Of a DNA stretch of 64,000 nt, positions 1 through 8,262 are shown in pieces. Location: NCBI GenBank assembly GCA_900548275.1, contig URJY01000002.1, forward strand, positions 1-64,000, in the 5' to 3' direction. How positions within the stretch are numbered: the first letter of the stretch is position 1; each line of letters opens with the position of its first letter. Source of the DNA: an uncultured Opitutales bacterium. Lineage in GTDB: Bacteria; Verrucomicrobiota; Verrucomicrobiia; Opitutales; Intestinicryptomonadaceae. The position numbers and the translations under genes were made by a program. Below the pieces are notes generated by a model, which saw only the letters and a program-made list of their open reading frames with translations, searched no databases and was not told the DNA's origin.

Positions 1-53
1 GTCATTGCCGCTCCAAAGTGAAACGCCCTATCAAGCCTGTTTTCACGCGCCCA
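1..53. repeat. Partial copy of composite palindromic intergenic repeat
   Basis: These 53 bases match the reverse complement of 2869-2921 at 51 of 53 positions, so tRNA-Arg and glgP lie between inverted copies. The segment carries the GTGAAACGCCC ... TTTCAC arm seen in the fuller copies near 2.9, 9.9 and 13.0 kb. The window edge cuts off the central hairpin and the rest of the unit. No coding function is seen. Confidence 0.8.
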
Positions 54-87
54 ATAGAAACCCTCGGAAATCCGCAACCCCTCCCCA

Positions 88-159
88 CACTCCCACGGGG
101 AGTCGAACCCCGATCGACGGTACCGGAAACCGTAGTCCTATCCATTGAACGATGGGAGC
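88..159 (-). tRNA. tRNA-Arg (anticodon CCG)
   Basis: On the minus strand the sequence folds as a 72-nt cloverleaf. The acceptor stem GCTCCCA pairs with TGGGAGT (one G-U at the first pair). The anticodon stem ACGGT/ACCGT encloses the loop TTCCGGT, giving anticodon CCG. The T arm is GGGG-TTCGACT-CCCC. CCA is not encoded. It reads the arginine codon CGG. It stands alone, divergent from glgP and close to the palindromic repeat at the window start. Confidence 0.95.
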
Positions 160-285
160 AGTGTAGTACTTATAAAATACCCATTCTTGACGATTACCCC
201 CCAAAAAACAAGTAGATTTTGCCGCCCGCCCAAAAATATCGCAAACCGCCCCCGTCAACCGACCCGCCATATTTTCAATAAATGC

Positions 286-313
286 TTGTAATGCAAAAGC
301 CCCCTCCTATATT
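286..313 (+). promoter_or_regulatory. Probable glgP promoter
   Basis: TTGTAA and TATATT are separated by 16 bases and lie about 29 bases before the glgP ATG. The layout TTG-A-TGCAAAA-N-TA-ATTCG is shared with the region upstream of rpoZ at 25895-25922. A GCCCC ... GGGGC hairpin with a T run (299-325) overlaps the -10 box. It could act as a transcript-start hairpin or be coincidental. Confidence 0.5.
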
Positions 314-341
314 CGGGGCGTTTTTTATTTCATTACCTAAT

Positions 342-2843
342 ATGAACAAAGACAAAGCCTCAACCAAATCAACCTCGGAAAACAAGGTTTACTCCGACGC
401 AAATTCCTGCCCGTTCTTTGTGAGCGAAACTCCGCAGGGAATGAAAAAGGCGATTCTCCGCCACTTGGAAACATCGCTTGCGAGAGACCGCAAAACGGCT
501 TCAATCCGCGACTGGTGGGTCGCAACGGCACTGTCCGTGCGCGACCACATCATGGAACGCTTCATCAAGACGATGAACAAACAATACGAAAGCGACGCGC
601 GCAGAGTCTACTATTTCTCGCTCGAATACCTCGTGGGCAGACTCACGGAAGACGTGCTCGTCAACACGCATTTGCTCGAACCCACAAAAAAGGCACTCGA
701 AGAACTCGGCATAAGCTACGACGAAGTAATCGCGCAGGAAGTCGATATGGGGCTTGGCAACGGCGGTCTGGGCAGACTGGCGGCATGCTTCCAAGACTCG
801 CTCGCAACGCTCAACTACCCCGCAGTGGGCTACGGCATCAGATACGAATTCGGTCTGTTCACGCAGTCGTTCGAAGACGGCAGACAGGTTGAGTCGCCCG
901 ACAACTGGCTGAAATTCGGCTGCCCGTGGGAAATCGTGCGCCCGCAAAGAACCGTCAGAGTGCCCGTGGGCGGGACGGTCGAAGGCACGATGAACGACAA
1001 GGGCGACTGGTCGCCCGTCTGGAAGCCCGTCAACGAAATCCTCGGCGTTCCATGGGACATCCCCGTGGTCGGCTACGGCGCGGAAACGGTGAACTTCCTC
1101 AGACTCTGGGAATCGAGGGCGTCGAACGAATTCGACCTCAACGCCTTCAACGAAGGCGGCTACACGCAGGCGGTTCACGAAAAGGCGATGAGCGAAACAA
1201 TCTCGAAAGTGCTCTACCCCAACGACAAAACCGAAAACGGCAAATACCTGCGCCTGCTGCAACAGTACTTCTTCGTGTCGTGCTCGCTGCAGGACATCAT
1301 CCGCCGCTACCTTTCGGAGCACAAAGACTGGTCGGAATTTACCGACAAAGTGGTAATACAGCTCAACGACACACACCCCGCCATCGCAATCCCCGAACTT
1401 ATGCGCCTGTTGATGGACGAACACAATCTGCCGTGGGACGAAGCGTGGGCGATGTGCGCAAAGATTTTCGCATACACAAACCACACGCTTCTTCCCGAAG
1501 CACTCGAAAAGTGGTCGGTGAACTTCTTCGAAAAGCTCCTCCCGCGCCACCTGCAAATCATCTATGAAATCAACGCGCGCTGGATGGACAAGGTAAACAA
1601 GCTCTGCCCCACCGACCCGCACAAGCGCGAATGCCTTTCCATCATAGAAGAGGGAACGCCGAAAATGGTGCGGATGGCGTATCTGGCGGTAGTGGGCAGC
1701 TTCAGCGTAAACGGCGTCGCCGCGCTCCACACCGAACTGCTGAAGGAATCGGTTCTGCGCGACTTCTACGAAGTATCGCCCGAAAAGTTCAACAACAAGA
1801 CAAACGGCGTAACTCCGCGCCGCTGGCTTAAGGTCTGCAACCCCGAACTCTCCGACCTCATCGATACGAAAATCGGGGACAAGTGCTGGGTGAAGAACCT
1901 CGACGACCTCAAAGCCCTCGAAAAATACGCCGACGACCCCGCATTCCAGCGCGAATTTATGCGCGTAAAGCGCGACAACAAAGTGCGCCTCGCAAAAGTC
2001 GTCAAGGAAACGTGCGGAATCGACATCAGCCCCGACGCGCTCTTCGACGTGCAAATCAAGCGACTGCACGAGTACAAACGCCAGCACCTCAACCTGCTGC
2101 ACATACTCACGCTCTACCGCGCCCTTCTGCACAATCCCGATATGGACATTCCCCCGCGCGTGTTCATCTTCGGCGCAAAGGCAGCCCCCGGCTACGACAT
2201 TGCAAAGAACATCATCTACGCAATCAACAAGGTGGGCGAAAAAATCAACTCCGACAAGCGCATCAAGGACAAGCTCAAGGTTGTGTTCATCCCCAACTAC
2301 AGCGTGTCGGCGGCAATGAACATCATCCCCGCGGCTGACGTTTCGGAACAGATTTCGACGGCGGGCAAGGAGGCTTCGGGCACGGGCAATATGAAGCTTG
2401 CGCTCAACGGGGCAATCACGCTCGGAACGCTCGACGGCGCGAATGTCGAAATCAAAGAGGAAGTCGGCGACGACAACATCTTCATCTTCGGCATGACGGT
2501 CGAGGAAGTCCAGAAGCTCAAGGGCAGCGGCTACAATCCGTGGGAGTTCTACGCGAAGAACCAGAACCTCAAGGACGTTCTCGACTGGCTCGTTTCCGAC
2601 TACTTTATGCCGTCGAATCCGAATGCGTTTATGCCGATGAGAAAGTCGATTCTCGACTGGGGCGACAACTTTATGGTTTGCGCGGACTATCAGGCGTATT
2701 GCGATATGCAGGCGGAGGTCGGAAAGGCGTTTATGGACAAAAGGCGTTGGGCGAAAATGGCGATTCTCAACACGGCGCGAATCGGCAAGTTCTCATCCGA
2801 CCGCACTATCCGCGAATACGCCGAAGACATCTGGAAGTTGTAG
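342..2843 (+). CDS. glgP: Glycogen/alpha-glucan phosphorylase (GT35)
   Basis: This enzyme releases glucose-1-phosphate from the non-reducing ends of glycogen or maltodextrins, using pyridoxal phosphate, in the cytoplasm. The 833-aa length is normal for the family. The signature EASGTGNMK followed by LDGANVEI near the C-terminal third is the family's PLP site, with Lys685 as the Schiff-base lysine. The N-terminal half has the conserved LGNGGLGRLAACF and YGIRYEFG stretches. The start is placed at the ATG in an AATATG context; an in-frame ATG 60 bases upstream would put the promoter inside the coding region. It is followed by a palindromic repeat and a shared terminator. No other glycogen genes are near, so it is probably monocistronic. 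Confidence 0.97.
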   Translation: MNKDKASTKSTSENKVYSDANSCPFFVSETPQGMKKAILRHLETSLARDRKTASIRDWWVATALSVRDHIMERFIKTMNKQYESDARRVYYFSLEYLVGRLTEDVLVNTHLLEPTKKALEELGISYDEVIAQEVDMGLGNGGLGRLAACFQDSLATLNYPAVGYGIRYEFGLFTQSFEDGRQVESPDNWLKFGCPWEIVRPQRTVRVPVGGTVEGTMNDKGDWSPVWKPVNEILGVPWDIPVVGYGAETVNFLRLWESRASNEFDLNAFNEGGYTQAVHEKAMSETISKVLYPNDKTENGKYLRLLQQYFFVSCSLQDIIRRYLSEHKDWSEFTDKVVIQLNDTHPAIAIPELMRLLMDEHNLPWDEAWAMCAKIFAYTNHTLLPEALEKWSVNFFEKLLPRHLQIIYEINARWMDKVNKLCPTDPHKRECLSIIEEGTPKMVRMAYLAVVGSFSVNGVAALHTELLKESVLRDFYEVSPEKFNNKTNGVTPRRWLKVCNPELSDLIDTKIGDKCWVKNLDDLKALEKYADDPAFQREFMRVKRDNKVRLAKVVKETCGIDISPDALFDVQIKRLHEYKRQHLNLLHILTLYRALLHNPDMDIPPRVFIFGAKAAPGYDIAKNIIYAINKVGEKINSDKRIKDKLKVVFIPNYSVSAAMNIIPAADVSEQISTAGKEASGTGNMKLALNGAITLGTLDGANVEIKEEVGDDNIFIFGMTVEEVQKLKGSGYNPWEFYAKNQNLKDVLDWLVSDYFMPSNPNAFMPMRKSILDWGDNFMVCADYQAYCDMQAEVGKAFMDKRRWAKMAILNTARIGKFSSDRTIREYAEDIWKL

Positions 2844-2868
2844 GACTGCGGATTGCCGAGAGCTTTTT

Positions 2869-3035
2869 TGGGCGCGTGAAAACGGGCTTGATAGGGCGTT
2901 TCACTTTGGAGCGACAATGACACGTATGTCCAATACGCTTACATCGTCGCTCCAAAGCAAAGCCGCAGCCTGAAACCTATTTTGACAAGCCTAAGCAGTT
3001 CGGCTGCGCCGAACGAGAAGTTTTTTAAACTTGTT
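2869..3035. repeat. Composite palindromic intergenic repeat, copy 1
   Basis: From left to right this has four parts: the GTGAAACGCCC-type arm (2869-2906, inverted), a long hairpin (2904-2919 pairs with 2942-2957, one mismatch), the segment CCTATTTTGACAAGCCTAAG, and a 7-bp hairpin GTTCGGC/GCCGAAC with a trailing T tract. The block 2976-3012 matches 12925-12961 in inverse orientation at 34 of 37 positions. It fills the space between glgP and the convergent gene at 3131. No reading frame is convincing here. Confidence 0.75.
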
Positions 3036-3096
3036 GGCGGATTGCCGCTTTTTATTCTACTTCAAAACTCGCTTCGCTTGTTTTGGTAAGATGACA

Positions 3097-3125
3097 AACG
3101 CCGCCTTTTTTTGGGCGGCGTTTTT
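3097..3125. terminator. Bidirectional rho-independent terminator
   Basis: AACGCCGCC and GGCGGCGTT form a 9-bp stem around a loop of Ts and a G, with T runs usable on both strands. It lies between glgP (plus) and the convergent secreted-protein gene ending at 3131. Confidence 0.85.
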
Positions 3126-3130
3126 GTTTG

Positions 3131-5152
3131 TTATTTGTAAAACCTCAGTACTACGGGTTCGTAAATTTCCGCTCGGGCTTGTACCGAAATCTTTTTGTCG
3201 GCGGTTTGGGTGAAATCCGCTTTGCGCCATTTGCCGTCGCCGCCGAGCATTTCGGCTCTCGAAAAGTTCTTCGTCGAGGCAAGTGTAATCGGCGAAATCG
3301 GGTCTATGCCCACCGTCGTGAACGCGACAAATTCGGAACCGTCGTCGAGTGTGAAATTCTTCAAATACACTTCGGCGTCGCCGTCGTACCACACAGAATA
3401 CGGCGCGATTTTATTGAACAGCAAAACGTACTGCGCCTTGCGCGATTCCGTCAGGTGGTTTGCGTCCTGCGGGCGCGAGGCAAAAACGACAACCTTTCCG
3501 CCGAGTCCGTTTTCGAAATAGGTCGAAGCGGGCGCGAGATATTCGGCGAGTTTCTTGTCGCCGTATGTATAGGGCAGATGGATGAAGTCGGAATAGACCT
3601 CGGTTTTTTCGGAAAGCGGCTCGAGTTTGAATGCGACCGTCGGCGGTTCGCAGAATTTTCCCGCCGCCGCGCCGCAATTTGCGCCGAACCTCTCGCGCGT
3701 GATTTTTACAGACTTGTCCCACGGCGAAACTTTCACGCCGATATGCCTGCCCAGTCCGCGGTTTTGGATTTCGAGCGCGGCGTCGCCGTCGAGCACGCAG
3801 CCGAGCGACAGAATTTTTTCAAGCTCCGAATCGGACAACCGCTTTGCGGTACTTCCGCGCAGAAACGCGGGGCGGTCGAGCTTCGAAATTTCCGCGTACG
3901 AGACAGGCAAACCCATAACGCCGATTATCGAATCCCAGAACGAGGCATCGTCCATTTTTATGCGTTCCCCGACGCGCAGCGTCGTGAACGACGGCGCGAC
4001 AACTTCTGTAAGCCCCGCGCATTTCGAGCGGCGGAAACAGCGCAAAAGTTCGTCGTACATTCCCCTGTTTTCGGCGAGAATTTTCTTGTACGCCGCGCCG
4101 CTTTTCGGCTCGTAGTCGACGAAACGGTTCGGCCAATACTTCGCGCCGCTCGCGCCCTCGAGTATCGAAACGACAAGCCCTGCGTGGAGAGTCCGCGCGC
4201 TCGTGAAATAGCGGTTGCGCGGATATGTGTCGATTTCGGCGAAGACGCGGTCGGGCTTTGCGGCGGCGTTCTGGACGACAAGCTGGCGCGCCGTCCTGTA
4301 CAAATCGCGGTATTTCGGATTATAATAACGGGCGTTGCCGATTCTCAAAACCGACGGCTGACCCTTTGCGGCGAGGGCGCGGGCAATGTCGCCGTCGTGC
4401 ATCATATCATCGGGCGAACCGCACATCATACAGGGGATGGTCGGATCGACGGAATTGATTGCGTCCCTTATGATTTTCGCAAGTTCCACGAGCGATTCGC
4501 CGTTTATCTTCATCGCCGCCGCCGAAATTTTTTTGTCTGTTTCGGAATCGCCAGACAGGTGTTTTTTGAGTTGGCTGCGCGTCAAATCGTAGCCGTATTC
4601 AGATTTTAACTTCGCCAAGTGAAGCGGACAGACGCAGCCGTTGCGCCCGCCCATCACGCGGAAGTCGTCGTCGACCATTATCGCGGCGGGCTTGAGCTTT
4701 GCGACGCGCACGACGCACTCGCGGATGTACTTGCGGAAGTTTTCGTCGAGCGGGCAGACTATGTTTTTCATCCAGTCCTCCCTGCCGTCGATTCTGGGAA
4801 CCATCGGCTGGAACGGGTGCGGAACTTCGAGCGCGAAGCCGTGCCCGAGAGTCGCCTGCAGAATTATGCCCGTCCTGCAGTCGGCGTCGCCGATTGCCCT
4901 GCGCAGGCGTTTGTATTTTTCCTCGTAGAGCGAAATTTTGTCGAACGGCGGATTGCCTTCGGGCACGAGAAAAAACGAAATCATATGTATGTCGGCAACG
5001 TTGTCCGCCGACATTTTCTTCAAATCCTCCGCCTGTTTCTCGACGGTTTCGTCGAAGAGCATAACGAGGTCGAGAATCTCAACTTTGTCGGTTGCCGCGT
5101 GAGCCAACATCGCGGCGACCACCCCGCATAAAATCGCAAATATTTTTTTCAT
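3131..5152 (-). CDS. Secreted protein, glycoside-hydrolase-like TIM barrel, unknown specificity
   Basis: This is a 673-aa exported protein. The first 20 or so residues (MKKIFAILCGVVAAMLAHA) form a clear Sec signal peptide, which sets the start at 5152 rather than seven codons upstream. The mature N-terminal half reads like a (beta/alpha)8 barrel. It has an HPFQPMVPRIDGRED stretch, IMVDDDFRV, and a cysteine-containing CVCPLHL segment, as seen in uncharacterised beta-galactosidase-like or GH-associated proteins of Verrucomicrobiota and Planctomycetes. The C-terminal third looks all-beta. I cannot assign a CAZy family or catalytic acids with confidence. It is divergent from mazG and convergent with glgP, so it is probably transcribed alone. 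Confidence 0.8.
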   Translation of the reverse strand: MKKIFAILCGVVAAMLAHAATDKVEILDLVMLFDETVEKQAEDLKKMSADNVADIHMISFFLVPEGNPPFDKISLYEEKYKRLRRAIGDADCRTGIILQATLGHGFALEVPHPFQPMVPRIDGREDWMKNIVCPLDENFRKYIRECVVRVAKLKPAAIMVDDDFRVMGGRNGCVCPLHLAKLKSEYGYDLTRSQLKKHLSGDSETDKKISAAAMKINGESLVELAKIIRDAINSVDPTIPCMMCGSPDDMMHDGDIARALAAKGQPSVLRIGNARYYNPKYRDLYRTARQLVVQNAAAKPDRVFAEIDTYPRNRYFTSARTLHAGLVVSILEGASGAKYWPNRFVDYEPKSGAAYKKILAENRGMYDELLRCFRRSKCAGLTEVVAPSFTTLRVGERIKMDDASFWDSIIGVMGLPVSYAEISKLDRPAFLRGSTAKRLSDSELEKILSLGCVLDGDAALEIQNRGLGRHIGVKVSPWDKSVKITRERFGANCGAAAGKFCEPPTVAFKLEPLSEKTEVYSDFIHLPYTYGDKKLAEYLAPASTYFENGLGGKVVVFASRPQDANHLTESRKAQYVLLFNKIAPYSVWYDGDAEVYLKNFTLDDGSEFVAFTTVGIDPISPITLASTKNFSRAEMLGGDGKWRKADFTQTADKKISVQARAEIYEPVVLRFYK

Positions 5153-5196
5153 AGATGCTTGAAAAATACACAATGCAATGCTTCACTTCAAGACAA

Positions 5197-5838
5197 ATGA
5201 AAGACGATTCGGTAAACCGTTTAGTAGACATCGTAAAACGCCTGCGCGCGCCCGACGGCTGCCCGTGGGACAGGGAGCAAACGCACAAATCGATACGCGG
5301 ACATCTCGTGGAGGAATGCGCCGAACTGCTCGAGGCAATCGACCTTGAAAGCCCCGAAAAAATGCGCGAGGAAATCGGCGACGTTCTCATGCACCTGCTG
5401 CTCCACGCCGAAATCGAAAGCGAAAACGGACACTTCGACTTCTACGACGTTGCGCGCGAACTCGGCGACAAACTCGTGCGCCGCCATCCCCACGTTTTCG
5501 GGGAACTCAAGGCGGGCGACAGTTCGCAGGTTCTGAAAATCTGGCAGGACGTAAAGACAAAGGAGAAAAAGGAACGCGCAATCGGCGGGCTTTTCGACGG
5601 CATACCGCCGCAGCTTTCCGCGCTCCGCTACGCGCTCGACATCGCAAAGAAAGCCGAGCCGCAGACGCTCGAGCGCGCCGCCGCAAACGCGAAGTCCGAA
5701 AACTCCCCCGCGCTCGAAATCGGGCGGGCAATGTTCGAACTCGTGCGCAAGGCCGCCGCCGAAAAAATAGAGCCCGAAGCCGCGTTGCGCGACTACATTC
5801 TGCAAATCCGCGCCGAAGCCGAAAAAGAGGGAAAATAA
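5197..5838 (+). CDS. mazG: Nucleoside triphosphate pyrophosphohydrolase MazG
   Basis: MazG hydrolyses (d)NTPs to monophosphates and pyrophosphate, acting in nucleotide-pool cleansing. The start of the protein has the family signature RLRAPDGCPWDREQTH. It is followed by the metal-binding pattern EECAELLEAID ... EEIGDVLMHLLLHAEIE, with the acidic residues that coordinate Mg2+. At 213 aa it is slightly shorter than the E. coli enzyme and appears to hold both halves of the tandem. The chosen ATG (MKDDSVNRL) is the one nearest the conserved region; ATGs at 5173 or 5155 are also possible. The next gene follows 4 bases after the stop, suggesting co-transcription. Confidence 0.93.
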   Translation: MKDDSVNRLVDIVKRLRAPDGCPWDREQTHKSIRGHLVEECAELLEAIDLESPEKMREEIGDVLMHLLLHAEIESENGHFDFYDVARELGDKLVRRHPHVFGELKAGDSSQVLKIWQDVKTKEKKERAIGGLFDGIPPQLSALRYALDIAKKAEPQTLERAAANAKSENSPALEIGRAMFELVRKAAAEKIEPEAALRDYILQIRAEAEKEGK

Positions 5839-5842
5839 GCGC

Positions 5843-6577
5843 GTGCCCCCTACCCGCGAAAACGACTTCAACGCCGAGCTGCGCACAACGCGCGGCATAG
5901 TGCGCGTGAACGTCGCGGTTGTAAATTCGGCGCGGGCGCGGAATTTCAGGGTTCGCATAGCGGGCAAAGATTCGATAACGCTCACAAAACCCGCGTACGC
6001 ACCGCTTAAGTCGGCGACGGAATTTATGCACTCCATAGCCGACTGGATTGCCGAACATCTCGAAGACGCGCCCGAGAAAACCGACCTGCGCGCGTATCTC
6101 GAAAAAAATCCTACTGTCGAAATCGGCGGCGAGGAAAAACGCGTCTGGCTCGAAACGTCGCGCACGGATTCGTTCTTCGTGGAGGACGGAAAAAACGTGG
6201 TCTTTTCCGTGGAGCAAAACAACGCCGACGCGCTCGGAGCGGTCTTCCGCAAATTCGCGGAATCGAAAATATCGGCTCTCGCGGCGCAGACGGCGCGGTC
6301 GCTCGCAATCCCCTACTCCGCAATTTCGGTGCGCGACCAGTCGGGACGCTGGGCTTCGCGTTCGTCGAACGGAACGCTTTCGTTCAACTGGCGGATGGTG
6401 CTTTTACCGCAAAAATATCAAAACTACATAATCCGCCACGAGCTTGCGCACGTGCGCTTCATGGACCACTCGGTCTCATTCTGGCTTTGGCTGAACTCGT
6501 TCTGCCCGCACGCGAAGCGACTCGACCGCGAACTGTCGAAAATCTCGCGCGAGATTTTCGCGGTATCGCTAAAATAA
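5843..6577 (+). CDS. YgjP-like (DUF45) zinc metalloprotease-family protein
   Basis: This 244-aa cytoplasmic protein belongs to the YgjP/SprT-like metallopeptidase group. The zinc-site motif is HELAHVRFMDHS near residue 195, with HExxH and a following His as third ligand. An upstream RWASRSSNGTLSFNWRMVL stretch is typical of the family. It starts at a GTG 4 bases after mazG. Known relatives are poorly characterised; some are encoded beside restriction or DNA-repair genes. The last codons contain a perfect 24-bp palindrome (6537-6560) that may belong to the control region of the following GH30 gene. Confidence 0.85.
   Translation: MPPTRENDFNAELRTTRGIVRVNVAVVNSARARNFRVRIAGKDSITLTKPAYAPLKSATEFMHSIADWIAEHLEDAPEKTDLRAYLEKNPTVEIGGEEKRVWLETSRTDSFFVEDGKNVVFSVEQNNADALGAVFRKFAESKISALAAQTARSLAIPYSAISVRDQSGRWASRSSNGTLSFNWRMVLLPQKYQNYIIRHELAHVRFMDHSVSFWLWLNSFCPHAKRLDRELSKISREIFAVSLK
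6537..6560. promoter_or_regulatory. Perfect 24-bp palindrome, candidate operator
   Basis: The half-site CGAAAATCTCGC is followed immediately by its exact reverse complement. It lies inside the last codons of the YgjP-like gene, about 20 bases before the -35 box of the GH30 gene promoter. No T run follows, so a terminator is unlikely. Binding of a dimeric regulator is an inference. Confidence 0.45.
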
Positions 6578-6579
6578 AA

Positions 6580-6608
6580 TTGCCTCGGACGCTCGAAAAA
6601 CGTACATT
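6580..6608 (+). promoter_or_regulatory. Probable promoter of the GH30 / beta-helix pair
   Basis: TTGCCT and TACATT are separated by 17 bases, about 28 bases before the GH30 start codon. A perfect palindrome lies just upstream (6537-6560). The A/T-rich TA-ATT form of the -10 box resembles those proposed for glgP and rpoZ in this window. Confidence 0.5.
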
Positions 6609-6636
6609 GGTACACACTTTCACAAACGGACTATAT

Positions 6637-8241
6637 ATGATGAAGAAAAAACTGCTCGCAATAATTTCGGCAACCGCAGCACTCGGCTGCGCGTTCGCCG
6701 TCGACGTAAAAATAAACCCCGACAAAAAATTCCAGACCATAGAATACTTCGGCGCAAGCGACGCTTGGGCTACGCAGTACATAGGCGACTTCTGGAGCGA
6801 CGCGCACAGGGAGAAAATCGCACGGCTGCTGTTCTCGCAGAAGCTCGACAAATACGGCAACCCCGAGGGCGCGGGACTTTCGCTCTGGCGCGTGAACCTC
6901 GGCGGCGGAACGTTCGACGGCAACGCTTCGCAAATCGAACCCGAATGGCGCGCGGCGCGTTCGTTCCTGCCCGAAAACTCAGAAACGCCCGACTGGTCGC
7001 GCTGCACGGGGCTTCGGTATTTTATGGAAAAGGCGCGCGACTACGGCTGCGGAAAATTTATGCTCTTTTCGAACACGCCCCCGATACAGTGGACGCTCAA
7101 CGGCAGGGGCTATGCAACAAAGGGCAACCCAGCCGCAAACCTAAAGCCCGAAGCCTTCGGCAAGTTCGCAAACTATATGGCGGACGCGGCAAAGCACTTC
7201 ATCGAAAAGGGCTACAACGTGGAATACATCAGCCCGATAAACGAGCCGCAGTGCCCGTGGGACTATACAGGCGCAAAGCAGGAGGGCTCTCCGTGGCGTT
7301 GCTCCGATATGAAGAAAATCCTCGAAGAGCTCGACCGCGCAATCGGCGAACGCAACATCGGCACGAAAATCTTCTTCGGCGAAACGTCGCACCACGTCTA
7401 CAATTACGGCGACAAACCGTTCCCGAAAATGCCCGAACACTGGGAGAATCTTTCCGAAGAGGAACGCCCCGCATTCATCATACAAAAGTTTTTCGACAAA
7501 AGCGGAAAATTCTACATCGGCGGCTTGAAACATCTGGCAAGGCAGCTCGCCTCGCACAGCTACCACACGCACAAAAACGACGGGGATATAAAAGCGGTGC
7601 GCCTAAAGCTCCGCACGGAAATCGAAAGCCGCGGCTTCGACTACCACCAGTCGGAATGGTGCATGCTCGGCTATCTTGCAAAGCCCAAATTCGTGGAGGG
7701 CGCGGAGGCGGACTGGAAGCCCGACAATATGACCGACATCCAAATTTCCCTGCTGATGGCGCGCATGATACGCTCCGACTTCGTAGACGGCAACGCTAAA
7801 AGCTGGAGCTATTGGGTGGCTACAGAAATCAAGTACGGACTGTGCGCGCTCGTCAACACAATGCCGCACTCCGACACTCCGCGCAAGGGCGGCGCGGTGG
7901 AGGCGTCGAAAATTTTGTGGGCGTTGGGCAACTACTCGTTCTTCGTGCGCCCGAATTTTACGCGCATCGAAATCGACGGCGCGGACGATACGAAAACCGT
8001 TTCCGCAACGGCGTTCGCATCGCCCGACGGCAAACGCCTCGTGGCGGTCTTCGTCAATATGAAAGACTCGAACGAGCCTGTGTCGATTGCGCTGCCGCAA
8101 AAATTCGCAAACGCAAAACGCTCCGTCTACATCACCGACGAGCGGCGCAGCTTGGCGTCCGAAAATTCGGCGGGCGGCTCTGCGGACAAAATTTCGCTCT
8201 ACCCGCATTCGATAACGACGGTCGTTTTCGACGCACAATAA
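6637..8241 (+). CDS. Secreted glycoside hydrolase family 30-like enzyme
   Basis: This is a 534-aa exported glycosidase. The start at 6637 gives a classic signal peptide (MMKKKLLAIISATAALGCAF). The mature protein begins with the GH30-type segment FQTIEYFGASDAWATQYIG. The two catalytic glutamates expected for clan GH-A retaining enzymes are visible: acid/base Glu203 in SPINEPQCPW and nucleophile Glu340 in HQSEWCM. A small beta-sandwich completes the C-terminus. Substrates for this family include beta-1,6-galactan, glucosylceramide and glucuronoxylan; I cannot choose between them. The beta-helix gene starts 21 bases downstream, so the two likely act together outside the cytoplasm on a plant or host glycan. 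Confidence 0.88.
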   Translation: MMKKKLLAIISATAALGCAFAVDVKINPDKKFQTIEYFGASDAWATQYIGDFWSDAHREKIARLLFSQKLDKYGNPEGAGLSLWRVNLGGGTFDGNASQIEPEWRAARSFLPENSETPDWSRCTGLRYFMEKARDYGCGKFMLFSNTPPIQWTLNGRGYATKGNPAANLKPEAFGKFANYMADAAKHFIEKGYNVEYISPINEPQCPWDYTGAKQEGSPWRCSDMKKILEELDRAIGERNIGTKIFFGETSHHVYNYGDKPFPKMPEHWENLSEEERPAFIIQKFFDKSGKFYIGGLKHLARQLASHSYHTHKNDGDIKAVRLKLRTEIESRGFDYHQSEWCMLGYLAKPKFVEGAEADWKPDNMTDIQISLLMARMIRSDFVDGNAKSWSYWVATEIKYGLCALVNTMPHSDTPRKGGAVEASKILWALGNYSFFVRPNFTRIEIDGADDTKTVSATAFASPDGKRLVAVFVNMKDSNEPVSIALPQKFANAKRSVYITDERRSLASENSAGGSADKISLYPHSITTVVFDAQ

Positions 8242-8262
8242 ACAACAACACACATTAGCAAT

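Noticed and set aside
299..325. Hairpin with T run directly before glgP as a terminator
   Set aside because: It overlaps the probable -10 box of glgP and no upstream plus-strand gene needs it. It may be real as an RNA element, but I do not list it as a terminator.
501..2132. Long minus-strand reading frame of 543 codons antisense to glgP
   Set aside because: It is a shadow of a G+C-rich gene: glgP fills the other strand with full family motifs, and the antisense product is low-complexity and rich in Val, Phe and Arg.
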